From the NCBI GenBank assembly GCA_020047785.1, contig JAIFNI010000034.1:1-46907 (forward strand): 46,907 nucleotides of DNA, in the 5' to 3' direction. Positions 23,752 through 32,081 of the stretch are shown here, piece by piece. Both the position numbers and the translations under genes were made by a program. Positions within the stretch are counted from its first letter, which is position 1. Each line of letters starts with the position of its first letter. Under the pieces are notes generated by a model, which worked only from the letters and a program-made list of their open reading frames with translations, did not search any database and had not been told where the DNA came from. Origin of the DNA: Clostridia bacterium. Lineage in GTDB: Bacteria; Bacillota; Clostridia; DSM-8532.

Positions 23752-25497
23752 ATGAGATTGGTGACGATACGCATCAACAACACGGAATATACCGTCCCGG
23801 AGCACTATACCATTCTGGAGGCCGCCCGGGAGGCGAAAGTGAACATCCCCACCCTCTGCCACATGGACCTGGGCGATCTGAAGGCCGTCAACCATGTCGC
23901 TTCCTGCCGGGTCTGCATGGTGGAAGTGGAAGGGCGGAGGAATCTCGCCCCATCCTGCGCCACAAAGGTGACGGACGGCATGACCATCCACACGAACACG
24001 CCCCGTGCCGTCAAGGCGCGGCGCACCTCGGTGGAGCTGCTGCTCTCCGACCATCCGGCGGATTGTCTGATCTGCGAGAAAAACAGAAGCTGCGATCTGC
24101 AGAAGCTCGCGGCAGACCTTGGCGTACGCGGAAACCTGAAATACAAAGGAGCCATGTCCACTTACAGGGAGGACATATCCAGCAAATCCATCCACCGGAA
24201 CCTGGACAAGTGCATCCTGTGCAGACGGTGCGAGACCATGTGCAACGAAGTGCAGACGGTCGGCATCCTGTCGGCGGTGGATCGCGGTTTTGAAACCGTC
24301 GTTTCCCCAGCCTTCGGCATGCCCATGAGCGAGACGATGTGCACGTTCTGCGGCCAGTGCGTCGCCGTGTGTCCCACGGCCGCACTCACGGAAATCAGCA
24401 GTCTGCGTCAGGTATGGGAGGCCATCAACGATCCCGACAAGTTCGTCGTCGTGCAGACGGCTCCCGCTGTCCGCGTGGCATTGGGGGAGGAGTTCGACAT
24501 GGAGCCGGGCACCATTGTCACCGGCAAAATGGCTTCCGCCTTGCGCATGATGGGATTCGACCGGGTGTTCGACACCGATTTCGGCGCCGATCTCACCATC
24601 ATCGAAGAGGCGTCGGAATTCATCCACCGCCTGCAGCACGGCGGCCGTCTCCCCATTCTCACCAGCTGCTGCCCGGCCTGGGTCAAGTTCTTCGAGCACC
24701 AGTTCCAGGACCTGCTCGACATTCCTTCCACCTGCAAGTCCCCGCATGAAATGTTCGGCGCGATTGCCAAGACCTATTATGCGGAGAAATTCAACATCGA
24801 TCCGAAGAAGATGGTCGTGGTGTCCGTGATGCCGTGTCTGGCGAAGAAATACGAATCCGCCCGGCCCGAGCTGACCGGAGAGGGGTTCTCGAACGTCGAT
24901 TATGTCCTGACAACCCGGGAACTCGGCATGATGATCCGGGAATCGGGCTTCAACTTCGCGGACCTTGAGGAGGGTGAGTTCGACAATCCGTTGGGGGAAT
25001 CCACCGGTGCCTCGGTCATATTCGGCGCGACGGGCGGTGTCATCGAAGCGGCGCTCCGGACGGCCTACGAGTGGCTGACGGGGGAAACGCTCGAACAGGT
25101 GGAGTTCCATGCGCTGCGTGGATTGGAAGGCATTCGGGAAGCCACGGTGAAGATTGGCGACCTGGACGTGAAAATCGGCGTAGCCCATGGGCTTGGAAAT
25201 GCCCGCAAGCTGTTGGAAGCCATTCGGCGCGGAGAAGTGAATTACCATGCCATTGAAATCATGGCCTGCCCCGGCGGCTGCGTCGGCGGCGGCGGTCAGC
25301 CTTATCACCATGGGGATGCGGAGATCATCAAGAAGCGCACGGCGGCCATCTACCGGGAGGATGCCGGCAAGCCGAAGCGCAAGAGCCATGAGAATCTCCA
25401 GGTGATGAAGCTCTACAAGGAGTTCCTTGGCGAGTTTTATGGCGAGAAGGCTCACGAGCTGCTTCACACGCACTATACGGCAAGAGAGAAAATTTGA
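23752..25497 (+). CDS. hydA: [FeFe] hydrogenase catalytic subunit HydA (bifurcating, trimeric type)
   Basis: A 581-residue enzyme that reduces protons or oxidises H2. It has an N-terminal [2Fe-2S] domain (CRVCMVEV), a His-ligated [4Fe-4S] domain (HPADCLICEKNRSCDL), a two-cluster ferredoxin domain (CILCRRCETMCN, CTFCGQCVAVCP), then the H-domain. H-cluster motifs are intact: TSCCPAW (Cys306, Cys307), MPCLAKKYE (Cys362) and MACPGGCVGGGGQP (Cys506, Cys510). The proton-transfer Cys306 is kept, so it should be catalytically active. Start 23752 follows GGAGGG; the open frame to 23536 overlaps hydB and is not used. The maturases HydEFG are not in the window. Confidence 0.97.
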   Translation: MRLVTIRINNTEYTVPEHYTILEAAREAKVNIPTLCHMDLGDLKAVNHVASCRVCMVEVEGRRNLAPSCATKVTDGMTIHTNTPRAVKARRTSVELLLSDHPADCLICEKNRSCDLQKLAADLGVRGNLKYKGAMSTYREDISSKSIHRNLDKCILCRRCETMCNEVQTVGILSAVDRGFETVVSPAFGMPMSETMCTFCGQCVAVCPTAALTEISSLRQVWEAINDPDKFVVVQTAPAVRVALGEEFDMEPGTIVTGKMASALRMMGFDRVFDTDFGADLTIIEEASEFIHRLQHGGRLPILTSCCPAWVKFFEHQFQDLLDIPSTCKSPHEMFGAIAKTYYAEKFNIDPKKMVVVSVMPCLAKKYESARPELTGEGFSNVDYVLTTRELGMMIRESGFNFADLEEGEFDNPLGESTGASVIFGATGGVIEAALRTAYEWLTGETLEQVEFHALRGLEGIREATVKIGDLDVKIGVAHGLGNARKLLEAIRRGEVNYHAIEIMACPGGCVGGGGQPYHHGDAEIIKKRTAAIYREDAGKPKRKSHENLQVMKLYKEFLGEFYGEKAHELLHTHYTAREKI

Positions 25498-25585
25498 GCC
25501 GCAATTGGGCGCGAAGCTGGAATGAGGAACATGTGAAATCCGAATACTTGAAAGCGTGAATACGGCTTTCAACCAAAAGTTCATG

Positions 25586-25635
25586 AAAAGGGGCTGTCTC
25601 GGAATCATGATGATGATTGAGAGACAGCCCTTTTT
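25586..25635 (+). terminator. Intrinsic terminator of the hyd operon
   Basis: AAAAGGGGCTGTCTC (25586-25600) pairs with GAGACAGCCCTTTTT (25621-25635) across a 20-nt loop, giving a stem of about 14 bp ending in a T-tract. It lies 90 bp after hydA and just before the 3' end of the convergent ATPase gene, so it may serve both directions. Confidence 0.88.
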
Positions 25636-25664
25636 CCGGCACCTTTCCGGCGCCTTTCCGGCGC

Positions 25665-26888
25665 TTACAGAAGATGAACTGGAACAATCAGGTTCAGGCT
25701 GTCAAATGCGGATAATTCAGCCGCGCAGCACAGAACCACGCCAGTTCCTCTTGGGATGCCGCTTTTTTCAAGAACACGAAAGGCTTCGATGGAGGTTCTC
25801 TTTGGAGAGGTTGTTTTTTTGATTTCCATTGGCCATATTTTTCCATCATGTTCCAAAATGACATCAATTTCCTTCATGTCACGATCCCTGTAAAAGAACA
25901 AATCCAATCTTGACCCTGTATTTTGACATCCTTTACTTATTTCTGACACGACATAATTTTCAAACAATGCCCCACTCATGGCACCTGCTTCAAGCGTATC
26001 GCTGCTCGTCCACCTGGTGAGCCAGGCGACCAGACCGGTATCGTGGAAATAGAGCTTCGGTGTCTTGATGGTCCTGTTCAGCACATTGTTCGACCATGGC
26101 TGCAGGAAAAAGACGATTCCAAGTGTTTCCAGAATATTCAGCCATTTTTTCACGGTCAGCTGATCGATGTCGCAATCTCGCGCAAGTTCCGCATAATTCA
26201 CCAACTGCGCAGTTCTTGCCGCAGCTGCCGTGATGAATTTCATGAAGGAAAGGCTGTCAATGCTCCCTGATAATTGCCGGATGTCTCTTTCGACATAGGT
26301 TGAGAGATAACTGCTGTAAAAAACATTCAGATCGGAATAAGCGCCACTCGCAAGCGCAGGCATGCCTCCTTTGAAAATCCTTCGGAAGATTTCCTGGGCA
26401 TCGACCGCTTTTGTATCTTTCTGTCTTCGGACAAGATCGGACATATCCGGAGAAAAAGCAGGACATTCTGATTTTCTGTACATTTCGTTCTGGGACAGGG
26501 AAGACATCGGAAGGACTGCGAGTCGGCCGGCCAGTGATTCCTGAACGCCTTCCATCAGTCTGAAGACCCGGGATCCCGTCAGCCAGAAATCTCCGGGCCG
26601 ATGGTCACGGTCAATCAGGATTTTCATCGCGGTGAAAAGTTCCGGGGCATACTGCACCTCATCGATCAGGACCGGAGGACGATAGAGCTGGAAGAACATC
26701 GCAGGGTCGCTCCTGGCAAGCATTCTTGTGTTCAGGTCATCCAGTGTGACATATACCCGTTCGGTATTTTTCATCAATTCCTTCAGCATGGTCGTTTTTC
26801 CGGTCTGGCGTGGTCCCGTGACAAGGATGGCCGGGTATTCACCGGACAGTCGCGAAATGACATTTTCCATATCCCGTTTGATGTACAT
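25665..26888 (-). CDS. AAA_14 / DUF4143 ATPase
   Basis: A 407-residue P-loop protein. Walker A is GPRQTGKT (25-32) and Walker B is PVLIDEVQ (72-79). A sensor-type WLTGSRVF follows, then the DUF4143 C-terminal domain ending in a PD-(D/E)XK-like strand pattern (EIDVILEHDGKIWPMEIKK). Proteins of this family are widespread, often multi-copy, and of unsettled function. GGAGG is eight bases before ATG. The DNA is visibly more AT-rich than its neighbours and codon use differs, which suggests horizontal acquisition. It has its own promoter with an overlapping palindrome. Confidence 0.9.
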   Translation of the reverse strand: MYIKRDMENVISRLSGEYPAILVTGPRQTGKTTMLKELMKNTERVYVTLDDLNTRMLARSDPAMFFQLYRPPVLIDEVQYAPELFTAMKILIDRDHRPGDFWLTGSRVFRLMEGVQESLAGRLAVLPMSSLSQNEMYRKSECPAFSPDMSDLVRRQKDTKAVDAQEIFRRIFKGGMPALASGAYSDLNVFYSSYLSTYVERDIRQLSGSIDSLSFMKFITAAAARTAQLVNYAELARDCDIDQLTVKKWLNILETLGIVFFLQPWSNNVLNRTIKTPKLYFHDTGLVAWLTRWTSSDTLEAGAMSGALFENYVVSEISKGCQNTGSRLDLFFYRDRDMKEIDVILEHDGKIWPMEIKKTTSPKRTSIEAFRVLEKSGIPRGTGVVLCCAAELSAFDSLNLIVPVHLL

Positions 26889-26899
26889 GGATGAAGCCT

Positions 26900-26952
26900 C
26901 CGGCTAATATGTGTAATAATCACATTTTAGCCGGATCCAGCATGAAACGCAA
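26900..26952 (-). promoter_or_regulatory. Promoter with overlapping inverted repeat, ATPase gene
   Basis: On the minus strand TTGCGT (26947-26952), a 17-bp spacer and TAAAAT (26924-26929) form a promoter. A 35-bp inverted repeat at 26900-26934 (CCGGCTAA-T-ATGTG, 7-nt centre, CACAT-T-TTAGCCGG) covers the -10. Its outer arm abuts the GGAGG ribosome site. It could be an operator for self-repression or an mRNA hairpin that masks the ribosome site. Confidence 0.65.
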
Positions 26953-27004
26953 GGTGGCGTCGTACGATTGATTCCCGTATCGCTGAATTGGACCGCGCAT
27001 GCCG

Positions 27005-28282
27005 TCAATTGTCCGCAGGACCTTCAGGTGCCGAAGCCGGCAACTGCTTTGCACCTGGCTCCTTTGCACGCAGCACCAGCAGGAATCCCATGGCCAGCAG
27101 CACGAGGATCAGCACGAAGGGCAGCCTGCGGTTCACGGAAGAAAGCAGACCGGCAATCCAGCCGAACGGCGAACTGAGCGCGATGACCAGAACGAAGGCG
27201 AGGGAGATGATGCGGGACCGTTCCGCGGGATCGACCATCGTGATCTGCATCGAGTCCAGCAGCGGGCTGATGAGGGATACGGCGAGCGCTTCCACCACAA
27301 TGCTGACGGCGAGAAGCAGGAAGCCTTTCGGCGGGACGGTCAGCAGAATGGCCTGACTGGCGGCAAAGAGCGTGAAACCCGTCATGAGCGGCTTTCGGAA
27401 GTGTTCCGTCCGGACGCGCGGGATCAGGAGGAAGAAGCTGGCCAGCATGGCGATGGATTTGATGAAGGGAAACAGTGCGATCATTCCTTCGGGTATGCCG
27501 ACCGACTCGGCCGCGTACAGGGTCCAGAAGGTGCCGTTCACCACACCGATGATGCTCATCACCAGCATGATGCCGAGGGTGGTGAGGGTGGCCGGACTCT
27601 TCAGGATGTGCCCGGCGACGCCGCCGTACTGTCCGAGCAGGCTGACGATGGAAAGGTGTTTTGTTTCGGACATTCGAACCTTTCCGACAGAGGTTTCCTT
27701 TGTCCACAGGTAGCCTGCAGTGCATTTGAGAAGCAAAGAGGCTGCCATGAACAGATAGAGTCCCCGCATCACGGGGACGAGTCCGAAGCGGGCCACCAGC
27801 AGGCCGGAAAGCGGGGAGAAGAAGGCGGCGCCGAGTGCGAAGATATAGATGAGCGTGAAAATGCCGACAATCTGTTCTTTTCTCGCATCTTCCGCGAGGA
27901 GTCCCGTCCATGAATTCATCGGAATGCGGATGACCGCGTTGCAGATAGCAGCCAGGAGGAAATGGGTGAAATTGTGGGAAAACGCGAGGATCAGACTCGG
28001 CACAACCCAGGAGAGCGAATCGAAGATGAGGGTGGTCAGGCGCCGACCGAGCTTGTCCGTCACGACGCCGCCGAGCAGGGAGAAGAAAATCTGAAAGACC
28101 ATGCCGACCGAGGCGATCAGACCGATCTGCGCATCCTCCACCCCGAGCGCATACATGTAGAGGGTGGCGTATGGTGCATAGAGGTTGAAGGGTATGCCCC
28201 ACATCGGTTCCAGCAGGACGAGGGTGCGCTGGTTACCACGCAGACTGAGGAGGGTTGTCCAGAGGGGATGGGTTTTCTTCAT
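27005..28282 (-). CDS. Major facilitator superfamily transporter
   Basis: A 425-residue permease with about twelve hydrophobic segments and the MFS loop motif VVTDKLGRRLTTL between helices 2 and 3. The first helix region carries MWGIPFNLYAPYATLYMYALG. Substrate is unknown; nothing in the neighbourhood decides it. Start 28282 (MKKTHPLW) has AAGGAA upstream, whereas the open frame continues to 28336 into the histidinol-phosphatase-like gene. It lies 13 bp after that gene and is likely co-transcribed with it. Confidence 0.88.
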   Translation of the reverse strand: MKKTHPLWTTLLSLRGNQRTLVLLEPMWGIPFNLYAPYATLYMYALGVEDAQIGLIASVGMVFQIFFSLLGGVVTDKLGRRLTTLIFDSLSWVVPSLILAFSHNFTHFLLAAICNAVIRIPMNSWTGLLAEDARKEQIVGIFTLIYIFALGAAFFSPLSGLLVARFGLVPVMRGLYLFMAASLLLKCTAGYLWTKETSVGKVRMSETKHLSIVSLLGQYGGVAGHILKSPATLTTLGIMLVMSIIGVVNGTFWTLYAAESVGIPEGMIALFPFIKSIAMLASFFLLIPRVRTEHFRKPLMTGFTLFAASQAILLTVPPKGFLLLAVSIVVEALAVSLISPLLDSMQITMVDPAERSRIISLAFVLVIALSSPFGWIAGLLSSVNRRLPFVLILVLLAMGFLLVLRAKEPGAKQLPASAPEGPADN

Positions 28283-28295
28283 GGATTGATTCCTT

Positions 28296-29123
28296 TCAGA
28301 GAGGAACGTCCTGCCAGATGCCGCCGTAAAGGACACGTTGTTTCGTGAAGCCGATTTTCAGCAATCCGGACCGGACTGCTTCATAACCGAAGTCAACCGC
28401 GTCCGGATGATGGACGTCCGAATTGAGCTGGATGGGGATGCCTGCTTCGAAAATCCCGGAAAGAATCCACCACGATGGATAGGGATCCTTCAGATACCCG
28501 CGGGACATGCCGCCGGTGTTCACTTCCACGATGACATCCGTCAGCGAAACCACATCGAGGGTTTTGGCGATTTCCTCCCGATACCATTCGTCCTCCTCGT
28601 CAAAGTACCGGTCCCCGGCATTGTTCTTGCGGAACACGTCCAGATGGGCGAGAATGTTCGGCGGCATGGAAAGGAGCATTTCACGGATTTTTCCGTAATA
28701 AGCCTCCCCGAATGCCTGAATGTCTCCATCAAAGCCTTCTTCCAGCGTTTCCTTGAATTCTTTCGCGTTCCCGTCCACCGGCATGGCCGCTCCGGTTGCC
28801 GGATGAGGCAGAAAGTGAACGGCACCCAGCGTGTAGGTGATGCCCGGCATGGTCCGCCAATCCGTGCAGCCAGCGAAAAAATCCGTCTCCAGACCGGTAT
28901 GGAGCTCGATGCGGCCCGCATAGCGCTCCTTCAGTTCCCGGGTCACGCGCAGGTATTCAGGCAATGCCTCCGCCTTCATGTTCCAATCTGTCTCGAACGG
29001 AAGCGGTGCGTGGCTGGAAAATCCGAAAGCGGAAAACCCCTTGCTCAGCGCGGACCGGACATACTCCTCCGGTTCGCCCTTTCCATCGCAGAAACGGCTG
29101 TGTGAATGATAACTGACTAACAA
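28296..29123 (-). CDS. hisK: PHP-domain histidinol-phosphatase-type phosphoesterase
   Basis: A 275-residue PHP phosphatase of the HisK type, which removes phosphate from histidinol phosphate. Metal-binding motifs are YHSHSRFCDG at the N-terminus, FSSHAPLPFE, GAVHFLP, HLDVFRK and NSDVHHPDAV. TTG 29123 is proposed as start: GGGAG lies six bases upstream and the catalytic motif then begins five residues in; TTG 29159 is an alternative. No other histidine gene is nearby, so a different phosphoester substrate is possible. Confidence 0.85.
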   Translation of the reverse strand: MLVSYHSHSRFCDGKGEPEEYVRSALSKGFSAFGFSSHAPLPFETDWNMKAEALPEYLRVTRELKERYAGRIELHTGLETDFFAGCTDWRTMPGITYTLGAVHFLPHPATGAAMPVDGNAKEFKETLEEGFDGDIQAFGEAYYGKIREMLLSMPPNILAHLDVFRKNNAGDRYFDEEDEWYREEIAKTLDVVSLTDVIVEVNTGGMSRGYLKDPYPSWWILSGIFEAGIPIQLNSDVHHPDAVDFGYEAVRSGLLKIGFTKQRVLYGGIWQDVPL

Positions 29124-29244
29124 AACATACTCCCGCACGGCATCCGCCGTACATCGCAAGGCGTTTTCCCTGACCGCCCCGCGCCTTTCCGGACCGGCCG
29201 ACCTGGCCTGCCCGGTCTGAACCGGTTGGGAATCCCCGTCCGGC

Positions 29245-31125
29245 TCATTTCCGCTTCAGCGTCCTGGCCATGTCTCCAAGGGACTTGGTCATGTCGCCGA
29301 TGGATTTAGTCATCCCGCCGAAGGACTTGCTCATGCCGTCGAACGATTTGGACATGCCCTCCAGATTGATCAGGGTGGACAGCTCGAGATGACGCTTGAT
29401 TTTTTTTGTCGTGGTTTTTTCGAACTCACCCTCGCGGATGTCGAAATTCCTGATTTTCTTGTAGGTGGACAGTTTCTTGTTCGCCTTCTGGACCTCACCC
29501 TTGATGAGCTTGTAAAGGTCGTCCTGCAGCGGAACCTGTCCGAACTGCTCCACGATGACCTCCATGTTCGGCACAATGCGCGCACAGACCATGGTATCCT
29601 CGTTCGCGCCGCCATCCACGCCATACACGATGGATTCCTTGATGAAGATGCTTTTGTTCAGGTAAAGCTCCACATCCTCCGGGAAGATGTTCTTGCCGTT
29701 TTTCGTGACGATGACGTTCTTGCGGCGTCCGGAAATGAAAAGAAAACCGTTCCGGTCGATGTAGCCGTTGTCGCCCGTTTTCAGGACGCCATCCTTCAGG
29801 ACGGCATCCGTGGCTTCCTGATTTTCAAAATATCCGAGCATGACGATCGGCCCCTTCACGACAATTTCCCCGATGCCGTCCGGACCGGGGTCCGCGATGG
29901 TCACTTCCACGCCCGGAAGCGGGAACCCGGCGGAGGCATCGCGGTAATTGTCCAGCCTGTTGACAGACACGATGGGGGAGCATTCCGTGAGGCCATAACC
30001 CTGCATGATGTTGAGCCCCATCGATCGAAGTCCCTTCGACACCTTCGGGTTGAGGGCCGCGGCACCGGCGATGATGAGCCGCATGTTTCCGCCGAGAGAT
30101 TCGTGCACTTCGGCGAACACCTTGCGGCGAACGTCAAATCCCATGCGGTAGAAGAACCCCGCGACAGCAAGTCCTGCCCGCAGCGTGGAATACCGTTTGT
30201 CCTTCTTTGCCTTCTTCACGATTTTCGTATAGACGTTTTCCAGGATGAGCGGGACGCTCATCATCATGGTCGGCTTGTATTCCTGCAGGTTTTTCGAGAT
30301 ATGACGAAGTCCTTCGCAGAAACAGATGGTGACGCCGAGATAGACCATCGTGAGAAAACCGGCCGTGCACTCGTACGTGTGATGCAACGGCAGGATGGAG
30401 AGGATCAGGTCGTTGTTGTCTGCATAGATCAGTTTCGCAACGGCCATGATGTCCGCACTGAGGTTCCGGTGGGACAGCATGACCCCTTTCGACTGGTCCG
30501 TCGTGCCGGAGGTGAAGATGAGCATGTTCATCACATCCGGGTCGAGGGGGTGACGCCATGATTCTCCGCCATCCGGACCGGGAATGCGCTGCCATGCTTC
30601 CCCGGCATCCGCGTCGGACAGGGCGCTCCCCGCCTTCAGCATTTCCCGGAAGGAAAGCAGACCGTCGGAAGCCGTTTCCGTGTCCATGTCCACGATATGG
30701 CGCAGCGCAGGCAGTTCGGTGCGGCGTGCTGCGATGCATGCGGCATATTCGCCGGAGCACAGGACCGCGGCGGCACCGGAGCGCTGCAGCAGGGTGACCA
30801 GTTCGTGCTCGGGCAGTTCCTTGTCCAGCGGGACCACCGTGCCGGTGCCGCAGACGATGCCCAGATAGGAAACGCACCATTCGTACCGGTTTTCCGCGAT
30901 GATGGCCACGCGGGCGTCCGCCAGGCCAAGGTGGCGCATGGCAGCCCCCAGCGACTGGATGTCATGACGGAAGTGTCGGAAGGAAATATTACGGAGGGTA
31001 CCCGTCTGGGGGTTCCTGACGAGGAACGCATCCGCGTCCCCATAGATCTCGGCACTCTGGTGAACCAGATCCCGCAGATCCGTGATGGAACGGACATCAT
31101 ACAGACCGGTTTTCGCTGGCAGCAT
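29245..31125 (-). CDS. AMP-forming acyl-CoA synthetase (long-chain type)
   Basis: A 626-residue ANL-family enzyme that activates a carboxylate as acyl-AMP and transfers it to CoA. It has the AMP-binding P-loop FTSGTTDQSKGVMLSHRNL, QGYGLTECSPIVSVN and the hinge motif KTGDNGYIDRNGFLFISGR with the late-domain lysine region TKNGKNIFPEDVE. The HTYECTAGF segment and overall length resemble FadD15-type long-chain synthetases. Unusual is the C-terminus: after INLE come five heptads (589-623) of GMSKSFD type. GGGGGACAG lies upstream of ATG. It has its own promoter at 31193-31221. Confidence 0.9.
   Translation of the reverse strand: MLPAKTGLYDVRSITDLRDLVHQSAEIYGDADAFLVRNPQTGTLRNISFRHFRHDIQSLGAAMRHLGLADARVAIIAENRYEWCVSYLGIVCGTGTVVPLDKELPEHELVTLLQRSGAAAVLCSGEYAACIAARRTELPALRHIVDMDTETASDGLLSFREMLKAGSALSDADAGEAWQRIPGPDGGESWRHPLDPDVMNMLIFTSGTTDQSKGVMLSHRNLSADIMAVAKLIYADNNDLILSILPLHHTYECTAGFLTMVYLGVTICFCEGLRHISKNLQEYKPTMMMSVPLILENVYTKIVKKAKKDKRYSTLRAGLAVAGFFYRMGFDVRRKVFAEVHESLGGNMRLIIAGAAALNPKVSKGLRSMGLNIMQGYGLTECSPIVSVNRLDNYRDASAGFPLPGVEVTIADPGPDGIGEIVVKGPIVMLGYFENQEATDAVLKDGVLKTGDNGYIDRNGFLFISGRRKNVIVTKNGKNIFPEDVELYLNKSIFIKESIVYGVDGGANEDTMVCARIVPNMEVIVEQFGQVPLQDDLYKLIKGEVQKANKKLSTYKKIRNFDIREGEFEKTTTKKIKRHLELSTLINLEGMSKSFDGMSKSFGGMTKSIGDMTKSLGDMARTLKRK
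29257..29361 (-). repeat. Five 21-bp repeats encoding heptads at the acyl-CoA synthetase C-terminus
   Basis: Units read EGMSKSF, DGMSKSF, GGMTKSI, GDMTKSL and GDMARTL, then KRK. The pattern x-G/D-M-S/T-K-S-hydrophobic would form an amphipathic helix with Met and Phe/Ile/Leu on one side and Lys/Ser on the other, which could bind a membrane or self-associate. DNA copies are partly diverged. Confidence 0.85.
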
Positions 31126-31192
31126 CTTCTGTCCCCCTGTTTTCGGACGATTCCCGACTTTTCATGCGGGAACCATGCCTTGCGGCAAAATC

Positions 31193-31221
31193 ATTATACT
31201 GGATGTGAAGGGGGGAGACAA
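31193..31221 (-). promoter_or_regulatory. Sigma-A type promoter of the acyl-CoA synthetase gene
   Basis: TTGTCT (31216-31221), 17 bp, TATAAT (31193-31198) on the minus strand, about 68 bp before the start codon. It separates the acyl-CoA synthetase-phosphatase-permease group from pflA upstream. Confidence 0.7.
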
Positions 31222-31238
31222 CATGCAACGGGGACGGA

Positions 31239-31970
31239 TCAGCGGGAATCCTCCGCGGAATTGTCCCGAAGCCGGTCCATGAAGGCGGCATCGGCGGCCG
31301 GAACCTCTTCCAGGGTATAGGGAATGCCTGCCTCATGCCATTTGAAGATGCCCATCCGGTGGTATGGAAGCCATTGGATCCCGGTGACGTTCGGGTGGGT
31401 ATCCTTCAGGCGCCGGATGGATGCAATGGCCGGAGGAGAGTCCGTGAGGCCGGGCACCACGACATAACGCAGCCAGGTCGGAAGGGAACGTTGCCTGAGG
31501 CAATCAAGAAAATGGAGCGTGGATGCGGCTTCCGCACCGGTCAGGGCGAGATGGGCCTCCGAATCCGGGTGCTTGATGTCCAGCAGAACGAGGTCCGTGA
31601 CGGAAAGAAGCGCCTCCAGCTTCCTTCCGCCGTCGGACTCTTCCGGCCAATCCCCGTTTGTATCCAGCGCGGTATGGATGCCTGCATGCTTCAGCCTGCC
31701 GAAGAGCTCCGTGACGAACGCGGCCTGCAGCAGCGGTTCTCCGCCGGAAACCGTGACGCCGCCGCCGGAGGCATCAAACCAGGAACGGTACCGGAGAAGG
31801 GTGCCGAAGAGCGCGTCGACCTCCATTTCCTTCCCGCCTTGAAGCGCCCAGGTGTCGGGATTGTGGCAATACCGGCAACGCCAGCGGCACCCCTGCAGAA
31901 ACACGACAAACCGGATGCCCGGACCGTCGGCTGTGCCGAAGCTTTCCAGGGAATGAATTCTGCCTGTCAT
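31239..31970 (-). CDS. pflA: Pyruvate formate-lyase activating enzyme
   Basis: A 243-residue radical-SAM enzyme that installs the glycyl radical in PflB. The cluster motif is CRWRCRYC (Cys28, Cys32, Cys35), preceded by FGTADGPGIRFVVFLQG and followed by HNPDTW. VTVSGGEPLLQ is the SAM-binding glycine-rich strand and DTNGDW and LLDIKH complete the family pattern. AGGAGG precedes ATG by seven bases. It lies 111 bp after pflB on the same strand and is likely in one transcript with it, thus also under the ZTP riboswitch. Confidence 0.96.
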   Translation of the reverse strand: MTGRIHSLESFGTADGPGIRFVVFLQGCRWRCRYCHNPDTWALQGGKEMEVDALFGTLLRYRSWFDASGGGVTVSGGEPLLQAAFVTELFGRLKHAGIHTALDTNGDWPEESDGGRKLEALLSVTDLVLLDIKHPDSEAHLALTGAEAASTLHFLDCLRQRSLPTWLRYVVVPGLTDSPPAIASIRRLKDTHPNVTGIQWLPYHRMGIFKWHEAGIPYTLEEVPAADAAFMDRLRDNSAEDSR

Positions 31971-32006
31971 CCATCCGCCTCCTGTTTCCCTGCGGCGCGC
32001 CTCTGG

Positions 32007-32050
32007 TCCCTGTGAAGAGTCTTCCCTGTGAAGAGTCTTCCCTGTGAAGG
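32007..32050 (-). repeat. 16-bp tandem repeat between pflB and pflA
   Basis: TCCCTGTGAAGAGTCT occurs at 32007-32022 and 32023-32038, followed by a partial third copy (32039-32050). On the transcript strand it gives AGACTCTTCACAGGGA units. It lies in the pflB-pflA intercistronic space, with no evident protein. Confidence 0.9.
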
Positions 32051-32081
32051 ACCGGAAGGACGTCCTGCCGCTGCGATTCTT

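Noticed and set aside
25635-25670. Short direct repeats TTTCCGGCGC between the hyd terminator and the ATPase gene
   Set aside because: Too short and GC-biased to stand out; it does not extend beyond two copies.
31224-31283. A 19-codon plus-strand frame with GGGGGGAG upstream
   Set aside because: It overlaps the 3' end of pflA antisense and the -35 of the acyl-CoA synthetase promoter; the purine run is the complement of that region and no conservation can be judged.
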